Shown here: positions 60,201 to 64,000 of the stretch, in pieces
Layout of the letters: every line of letters begins with the position of its first letter
How positions within the stretch are numbered: position 1 is the stretch's first letter
Assembly: GCF_905475465.1 (NCBI RefSeq)
Contig: NC_062236.1
Location: forward strand, 4,350,001-4,414,000
Length of the DNA: 64,000 nt
Direction of reading: 5' to 3'
Source: Pieris napi
Lineage: Eukaryota > Arthropoda > Insecta > Lepidoptera > Pieridae
Notes under the pieces: model-generated
Told to the model about the DNA's origin: nothing
Seen by the model: the letters and a program-made list of their open reading frames with translations, nothing else
Databases searched by the model: none
Position numbers and translations under genes: made by a program

Positions 60201-62252
60201 AGGGGTTGTTTGTATTTTGTATCATAAAAAAATGTTTTGGGGTGGACACCCCTTATCACTTAGGATTTGAAAGATAGATAGTAGCCGATTTTCAGACTTA
60301 CTGAATATGAATATACAATTTCAGAAGGACACAAGAAAACAATTATCACAAAACCCGCTAATAAAATCTAAAGGATGAGCACATCCGGTGGCCTTATCGC
60401 TTATAAGCGATCTCTTTCAGACCTCTTATCAACACTATTACTTTTTACTGTCTATGATAAATCAAAAATTTTCAGGACCGATAAGAATATTTTGTTTATA
60501 AACTCCGAACGTTAAAACAAAGAAATAATTAAAAGTGATTATAATATAATATGAGATAAAAAAAAAGTTTTAAAAAGCATCACTATTTAATTCTAAAAAC
60601 TGATAATTAGTCATATCTAGACAAATGTATGTCTTTAATACAATTTTTTATTTAAATTGCGTTTCAACAAAACGAGGTCAAGTTCACTGGTTAGGCCAAT
60701 TCGAAATCCTCTTTCTACGCCGAATTATTTTTGCGTTCACAAACCATTTGTTGAACAAAGCTTCTTTGTTTTTATTTTTCGCTTTCACAACATATTCTTA
60801 ATTCAAATTATTTAGTAACAGCAGTTACACGTTACCTTGCTCTTTAAAATCCATCCAAAACAGATTAAGTACTAATCCCGGTGCAATATTTTTTTTTATG
60901 TAATAGGAGGCAAACGGACAGGAGGCTCACCTGATGTTAAGTGCCCATGGACACTCACACTGCCAGAAGGCTCGGAAATGCGTTGCCGGCCTTTGTGCCA
61001 ATATATCAGGATTGTACATTAAATTCTACCTCATTTAATTTTGTTACTAGAATTTTCGTTTTACGTATGAAGAAAAAGCTCTATTCTCCTCAAAGCTATA
61101 GAGTGGTATAAAAAAATTTAATTTATCTAATTATTATGTATAAGTCTAGAAGGAAGTTCGTACAAAAGTACAGCGGGCAGTGGGTTGTTTCCGGCAAGTG
61201 CCGCGTCAGTTTATCAATCGGGTCCAATCCACTTCCGTACTTTCTCTTGATCGCTTCTTCTTGTACATATAATTTAAATGAATTTGTATTCAGATTTTTG
61301 TAGTAGTTGTAGAGTAGATAAAAAACATAATCTACCTTATAATAAGAAGGTTTAAGATGGTCCCATCCTTGTAACATATTTCATTTATTATGGTTACCAT
61401 AGGAACGGTACAATCTCGAGTCCACGACTTAATTAAGTTTAAATCTAATAAATAAAATTCTCGTTTCACAATGTTCGTTCCCATACTCCTCGGTTCGGTT
61501 AAAACGGTTCGACCGATTCGGATAAATTTTTTTATGCATTTTCAGTAAGTCTGAGACTGCTACTATCTATGTTTGAAACAACCCCTAAGTGAAAAGGGGT
61601 GTCCACCTCAAAATTTTATTTTTTAAACAATTTTTTTGTACCAAATTAGGGGTTGTATAACCCATAATTTTCACCCCTCTACGATCAATCTATATTTTTT
61701 ATTATTGTAGATAATTATTTTTATATTGAACTAAATTTTTTTCCTAGAAATAATATATATGGCAAAACAACGTTTGCCGAGTCAGCTAGTAACTATATAC
61801 TTTTATCTAATGCCCGAACATGTTTATTTCTGCTTTTAGAACCGTTTTTCAGAAATCTGTCAACTCACTAAATATTATTTATTTTTATTTTTAAGCGTCA
61901 TATGTGTAGTCTTATTATAATTAGTAATAGTTATGTTACAATAAATATCGAACGGCAGAAAGCTTTTTACCAGAAATGAAACAAAGATTATAAAATTTAT
62001 TATTCCAGGTTTCCACGAGGCCATTGGTGAAACAATAGCTCTATCGGTATCCTCACCTCGTCACCTTCAAACCCTGGGTTTGGTTCAGCGGTCAATTGAT
62101 GACACAGCTCACGACACCAACTACTTATTCACCCAAGCTATGGACAAACTGGCTTTCCTTCCCTTCGCCCTCGTCATGGATCGTTGGAGATGGGACGTGT
62201 TTACAGGAGACGTCAGAAAGGAGCAATACAATTGTCATTGGTGGAGATTGAG
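42250..62252 (+). CDS. ACE-like M2-family protein with N-terminal extension, gene 3 (3' end outside window)
   Basis: Visible coding exons are 42250-42867, 51218-51376, 52276-52516, 53103-53185, 53390-53596, 53853-54022, 54467-54591 and 62009-62252 (1847 nt, 615 codons plus 2 nt, phases consistent). The signal peptide ends near ..VVAFA/D (residue 25). Residues 26 to about 170 are a low-complexity Asn/Asp/Pro/Ser/Arg-rich extension with NDPxF repeats, absent from genes 1 and 2. The M2 domain keeps zinc ligands H510, H514 (HEMAH), E538 (FHEAIGE) and E511, but the CHASAW motif is CQPSAW (Q480 for His). Introns at HAA/LDA, RLN, RQ/GFT, DYR and ANPG match the paralogues; DR/YNR, EQ/VKP and LR are unique, and three paralogue introns are missing. 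The M2 C-terminal third lies past the window. It may correspond to Drosophila Ance-3, which I cannot confirm. Confidence 0.88.
43100..43250 (-). mobile_element. SINE-like fragment in intron 1 of gene 3
   Basis: The complement contains a B-box-like GGTTCGATTCCCGGTCGG preceded by CTTAGCGCTTAAAGTATT. The rest does not match the main SINE family. The call is weak. Confidence 0.35.
45985..46190 (+). mobile_element. Diverged tRNA-derived SINE
   Basis: TTAGGTCTAGTAGCGTGCGC, TGTTCGAATCACGGCTGTG (B box), AACATCGTGAGGAAAGCGGC, GACGGCGTGGGTTGG and CATCTACTT. It is more decayed than the other copies. Confidence 0.55.
46718..46748 (-). repeat. LINE 3'-terminal fragment
   Basis: TTTAAAGAACTTTATTTCTC matches the 3' end of the minus-strand LINE at 13843. 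Only the last 30 or so nt are present. Confidence 0.4.
46938..47032 (+). repeat. Interspersed repeat, copy A
   Basis: It shares TTTGAAAAGATTTTTATCTT, AAAGAAGTATAACTTCTAAC and CATAAGTACACACACG with 51102-51182 and the end of the TIR element at 26039-26090. A GTACACT unit is repeated here. Confidence 0.6.
49326..49500 (+). pseudogene. LINE reverse-transcriptase C-terminal remnant
   Basis: In the frame starting at 49326 it reads SILNQLKINTKLSTIIYKRV, then YYFGHIARR, SLDTLVMVRKSDGRA. This is the conserved thumb/C-terminal region of insect LINE reverse transcriptases, and it then decays. It is intronic in gene 3. Confidence 0.7.
51023..51064. repeat. Perfect 18-bp hairpin
   Basis: CATCTCTAACCACTGACT, loop ACGGAC, then the exact complement. 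It lies about 150 nt upstream of exon 2 of gene 3. Confidence 0.7.
51102..51182 (+). repeat. Interspersed repeat, copy B
   Basis: Same sequence as 46938-47032 without the extra GTACACT units. It ends in a T run about 35 nt before the acceptor of exon 2 of gene 3. Confidence 0.6.
51690..51897 (-). mobile_element. tRNA-derived SINE in intron 2 of gene 3
   Basis: Complement: GAGCCTGGTGGCTTTAGCG, GGTTCGAACCCCGGCTGTGC, AACATCACGAGGAAACCGG, GTCGACGGCATACGTCTGGC and ACTTGC. The extreme 3' tail is missing. Confidence 0.7.
52060..52135 (+). repeat. Interspersed repeat fragment
   Basis: ACCGAGAGTTTCTTACGCCG and TTTTTCTCTCGACC are the complement of part of 4926-5090. Confidence 0.45.
54957..54962 (-). 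terminator. Poly(A) signal of the nested minus-strand gene
   Basis: TTTATT on plus (AATAAA on minus) lies about 40 nt past the stop codon at 55001-55003. Confidence 0.6.
55001..57556 (-). CDS. Nested sleepless/QVR-like Ly6-type protein, probably GPI-anchored
   Basis: Three minus-strand exons join in phase: 57556-57496, 56107-55946 and 55218-55001 (441 nt, 146 residues). Donors are GTAAGT at both introns and acceptors TTTTTTCAG and TTTTGCAG. Exon 1 encodes a signal peptide (MKLISNLFTFSISLLWSVKC). Exon 2 has LCYDCNSAFDPRC and ESTFC. Exon 3 has KCGYL, NGCKK, TYCSCNTDLCNNAP and a hydrophobic C-terminus (ALISAVTLIGIVNIL) of GPI-anchor type. Ten cysteines in the mature part fit a three-finger fold. 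Family members are extracellular, membrane-tethered modulators or junction proteins, so the exact role is open. It lies antisense inside intron 7 of gene 3, and its intron 2 carries a TIR element. Exon 1 was found by signal-peptide content and phase and is the least certain part. Confidence 0.85.
55283..55722 (-). mobile_element. Small TIR element, copy 2, in intron 2 of the nested gene
   Basis: Ends are GAAGTGAAACTTCT (55283) and AGAAGTTTCACTTC (55709-55722). The interior is the reverse complement of 25655-26052 (shared TCTCTTCGGATCAACCGTGG and TTTAACAAAAGGCTTTTA). An internal duplicated end (GATAAAGAAGTTTGACTTC, 55638-55656) and AACATGGCGCGTAACC repeats make it longer. Confidence 0.6.
55811..55841. 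repeat. 14-bp hairpin
   Basis: CACCTATATGTATA, loop GCC, then the exact complement, between copy 2 of the TIR element and exon 2 of the nested gene. Confidence 0.6.
56395..56641 (-). mobile_element. tRNA-derived SINE, second family
   Basis: Complement: CGACGGCTCATTGGTCTAGT (A box), GACTGCGAATCCATGGGTCC, GGGTTCGATCCCCGGCTGAG (B box), CATTGATGTGATGAGCATTT, TACCTAGTACCCATAACACG and an A/T-rich end. It is distinct from the other SINE family in the window and lies in intron 1 of the nested gene. Confidence 0.75.
58054..58068 (-). promoter_or_regulatory. CTCF-like motif in intron 7 of gene 3
   Basis: AGCGCCCTCTACCAG is the complement of CTGGTAGAGGGCGCT, a very good match to the insect CTCF core. 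It lies about 0.5 kb upstream of the nested gene's start codon. Confidence 0.35.
59256..59528 (+). mobile_element. LINE 3' end
   Basis: AATCAATAAAGCTTTTTAT, TTTGACGAATACTTAAATGA, GTTCAAACAATTTGTATGAC, GCCAGTTCTTCTTACACGC and GAATAAAGATATTTTGAGTT. It ends in TTTGAG repeats. It is the inverted partner of 39968-40240. Confidence 0.65.
60078..60316 (+). mobile_element. Non-LTR retrotransposon 3' region, third copy, 3'-truncated
   Basis: GCTGACCCGGCAAATGTTTG through GGGGTTGATCGTAGAAGGG to GATAGTAGCCGATTTTCAG and CTTACTGAATATGAATATAC. It stops before the terminal part present in the other copies. Confidence 0.55.
60890..61005 (-). repeat. Retroelement 3' tail
   Basis: A T run, then GTAATAGGAGGCAAACGGAC, AGGCTCACCTGATGTTAAGT, GCCCATGGACACTCACACTG and GCGTTGCCGGCCTTTG. 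It is the complement of the family at 5612-5715. Confidence 0.6.
61447..61791 (-). mobile_element. Non-LTR retrotransposon 3' end, fourth copy
   Basis: TTTCACAATGTTCGTTCCCA through CTACGATCAATCTATATTTT to GTTTGCCGAGTCAGCTAGTA. It is inverted relative to the copy at 60078, and ends about 220 nt before exon 8 of gene 3. Confidence 0.6.
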
Positions 62253-62255
62253 GTA

Positions 62256-62468
62256 ACAATATATAATGTAATATAATATATATATATAATATAATATATA
62301 TATAATATAATATAATATAATATAATATAATATAATATAATATAATATAATATAATATAATATAATATAATATAATATAATATAATATAATATAATATAA
62401 TATAATATAATATAATATAATATAATATAATATAATATAATATAATATAATATAATATAATATAATAA
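62256..62468. repeat. TATAA pentanucleotide microsatellite
   Basis: After a short imperfect ATAT stretch, about 160 bp (from about 62302) is an uninterrupted TATAA array of some 33 units. It begins 3 nt after the donor of exon 8 of gene 3 (GTAACA at 62253). It generates long minus-strand open frames of YYIIL repeats that are not genes. Confidence 0.95.
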
Positions 62469-64000
62469 TACAACAATTTTGATTCTCATGTTCAGGTTTT
62501 TCACATGTTAAATTTAGGGTTATCGAACTGTGATGTCTGAGGTGAAGTCTATGAATTTTTTAATTGATACATCGTCTATTATACCTGTTATTTTTTGCAA
62601 AAGCTTAGCGGTAACTTTAATATAGCTAAAGCTTTTGTTACTACTATAATCAAAAGTTAAATTAATTTGTATTATAATACAGGGTAATTGTGTCTTTGTT
62701 TCGTTCGGAATTTATTTAAATAAACATCTAAAGGAATAAATTAAGGATTTAAAACTCGACGATTCTAGTGCTATACATATATCTGTTTAATAGTAAAATA
62801 GGACCGGTTAATTCCCGACGCAACTTCCATCAATTTTCCGCAATTGTTGCGTAATCGAATAGTGTCCGAATCGTTAACTAAGTATAACGGAATAATTAAT
62901 GGAATCAATCATACTAAACTTACGTGCATGGCTAATTACCCACAAGTAGTGCGCGTCTAGACTGTTGTATTAGATAACGTTAATTAACTATAACGTAACG
63001 TAATTGCTATCGTACGCACAGTGTAAAAAGTTATTTTAAAAGTATGGGTAATTCCGTATAGATCTGTAACACTTTCCTTCTTGAACATAATAATTAGAAT
63101 AACAGATTAAAATGTCCGCTTTCCAAGACACTTTCTTTTGTAAACTATTGACTCCCGGTGGGAGTTATTCCCCAGGAGATACGACCTCCAATTGTTAAAA
63201 AACATACTCATCCCTCAAAAGCCGGCAACACACACACCAAAATAGGTGTCCATAGGCTGCGATGACTGCCCTTTTTGGGTGTCCCGTAGCATTAATTGCC
63301 CCCTACCCTATAAAAAAATCTAGCATTATTACGGGCTGTGTGGCGGCACACCGGTAAAAGAAAATAAACGGTAGGAGAGAATAAGGCCACCAAAATATAT
63401 TATTATAAATAACAAAATAAAGAACAGCCAAATTTAGCCATAGATGCCTCCATCTATGCCACATGCAGTCGTTTTAAAGGACGGTCACAAACGTGTAGAT
63501 ATTATGAAAAAGGAAATATGAATTATGTCGACTTCAAATAAAACAGAACAAGTTTACAATTGACGTTTGGTTATTCTGAATGCGGTTTTATATTTATCAA
63601 TTATTACACTGATCCGAACAGTAAACCTGAAATATTAATACAATAATAATACGTTTTTTGTTTGAAAAACGTTTGAGCGCTTCGTGGGTATTGAGAGGCT
63701 TCAAAGTGCCGTCATCTTCCGAATAACATTCGAGTAAACTGGATTTTAAATGTAGGGTGCATTTTCGCCGGATCTCACAGTCTCAAAACTTTGTAATCGT
63801 TGGTTGATAATTAAGAGCGAATATAATTAAAGTAGAAAGTTGTCTCGTCAAGTAACAAATGTCTTTTTAAGTCTACTTACAATAGTAATTTAATAATCAC
63901 AAAAACTGAATTATTAATATTTCAGATCTTCTTGTTACTTATTATGCATTACTGGTGTGCAAGTGATGTTTTTTCTGCTTTTACGCGTAAGATACATATA
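62469..64000. other. Intron of gene 3 to window end, no exon found
   Basis: The next M2 exon (expected to continue from ..WWRLR) is not in this stretch. A repeat tail lies at 63215-63319. The rest is AT-rich with no recognised content. Confidence 0.55.
63215..63319 (+). repeat. Retroelement tail fragment
   Basis: AAAGCCGGCAACACACACAC, AGGTGTCCATAGGCTGCGAT and TTGCCCCCTACCCTATAAAA, followed by A residues. It is distantly related to the family at 5612-5715. Confidence 0.45.

Larger units (their letters stand above)
58069..61999. other. Rest of intron 7 of gene 3
   Basis: This is AT-rich sequence containing LINE tails (59256-59528, 60078-60316, 61447-61791) and a retroelement tail (60890-61005). 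I see no further exon of gene 3 or of the nested gene. Confidence 0.5.

Noticed and set aside
61123..61377. 84-residue minus-strand frame
   Set aside because: No recognisable motif, no splice or promoter context, and repeats on both sides. Probably chance.
62213..62504. Two overlapping minus-strand open frames of about 88 residues
   Set aside because: They are translations of the TATAA microsatellite (YYIIL repeats) and the complement of exon 8 of gene 3.
63921..64000. Possible acceptor (TTTCAG at 63925) for the next gene 3 exon
   Set aside because: The following sequence shows no similarity to the expected M2 continuation.
1..64000. CRISPR arrays, bacterial operons or phage features
   Set aside because: The window is intron-rich insect DNA. 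Repeats are transposon-derived or microsatellite, with no regular spacer pattern.

Overview
The window is AT-rich nuclear DNA from an insect, almost certainly a moth or butterfly. The evidence is multi-exon genes with GT-AG introns, tRNA-derived SINEs with lepidopteran-type heads, several LINE 3' ends and dense small DNA transposons. The species cannot be determined from this sequence.

The backbone is a tandem, same-strand (+) array of three genes for angiotensin-converting-enzyme-like peptidyl dipeptidases (peptidase family M2, the insect Ance family). Gene 1 (coding exons 9678-18041) and gene 2 (26271-36625) are complete. They encode secreted single-domain enzymes of 645 and 651 residues with all zinc-site and substrate-site residues present. 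Gene 3 (42250 to beyond the window; last visible exon ends at 62252) has a long low-complexity N-terminal extension, a rearranged exon structure and a changed active-site pocket. All exon joins were derived by matching reading phase, splice signals and paralogue alignment; none comes from transcript data.

The most notable result is in gene 1. The exon that carries the HEMGH zinc motif exists as two intact 125-nt copies (13310-13434 and 13458-13582), both with splice sites and separated by only 23 nt. That spacing is too short for an intron, so the copies should be mutually exclusive alternative exons giving two enzyme isoforms.

The second result is a separate three-exon gene on the minus strand, nested in the 7.4-kb intron 7 of gene 3 (57556 down to 55001). 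It encodes a 146-residue, ten-cysteine, probably GPI-anchored Ly6/sleepless (QVR)-type protein.

The remaining sequence is intergenic or intronic: 1-9400, 18.2-25 kb, 36.7-42 kb, the 8.3-kb first intron of gene 3 and 62.3-64 kb. It holds SINEs, 5'-truncated LINEs, hAT-, Harbinger- and pogo-like remnants, large foldbacks shared between the paralogues' introns, a tandem pair of 5S rRNA sequences in intron 1 of gene 2, a duplicated promoter-like segment, a possible solo LTR and a long TATAA microsatellite directly behind a splice donor. Candidate regulatory sites are a distant 5' exon for gene 1, X-box (RFX-like) palindromes around genes 2 and 3, and two CTCF-like motifs.
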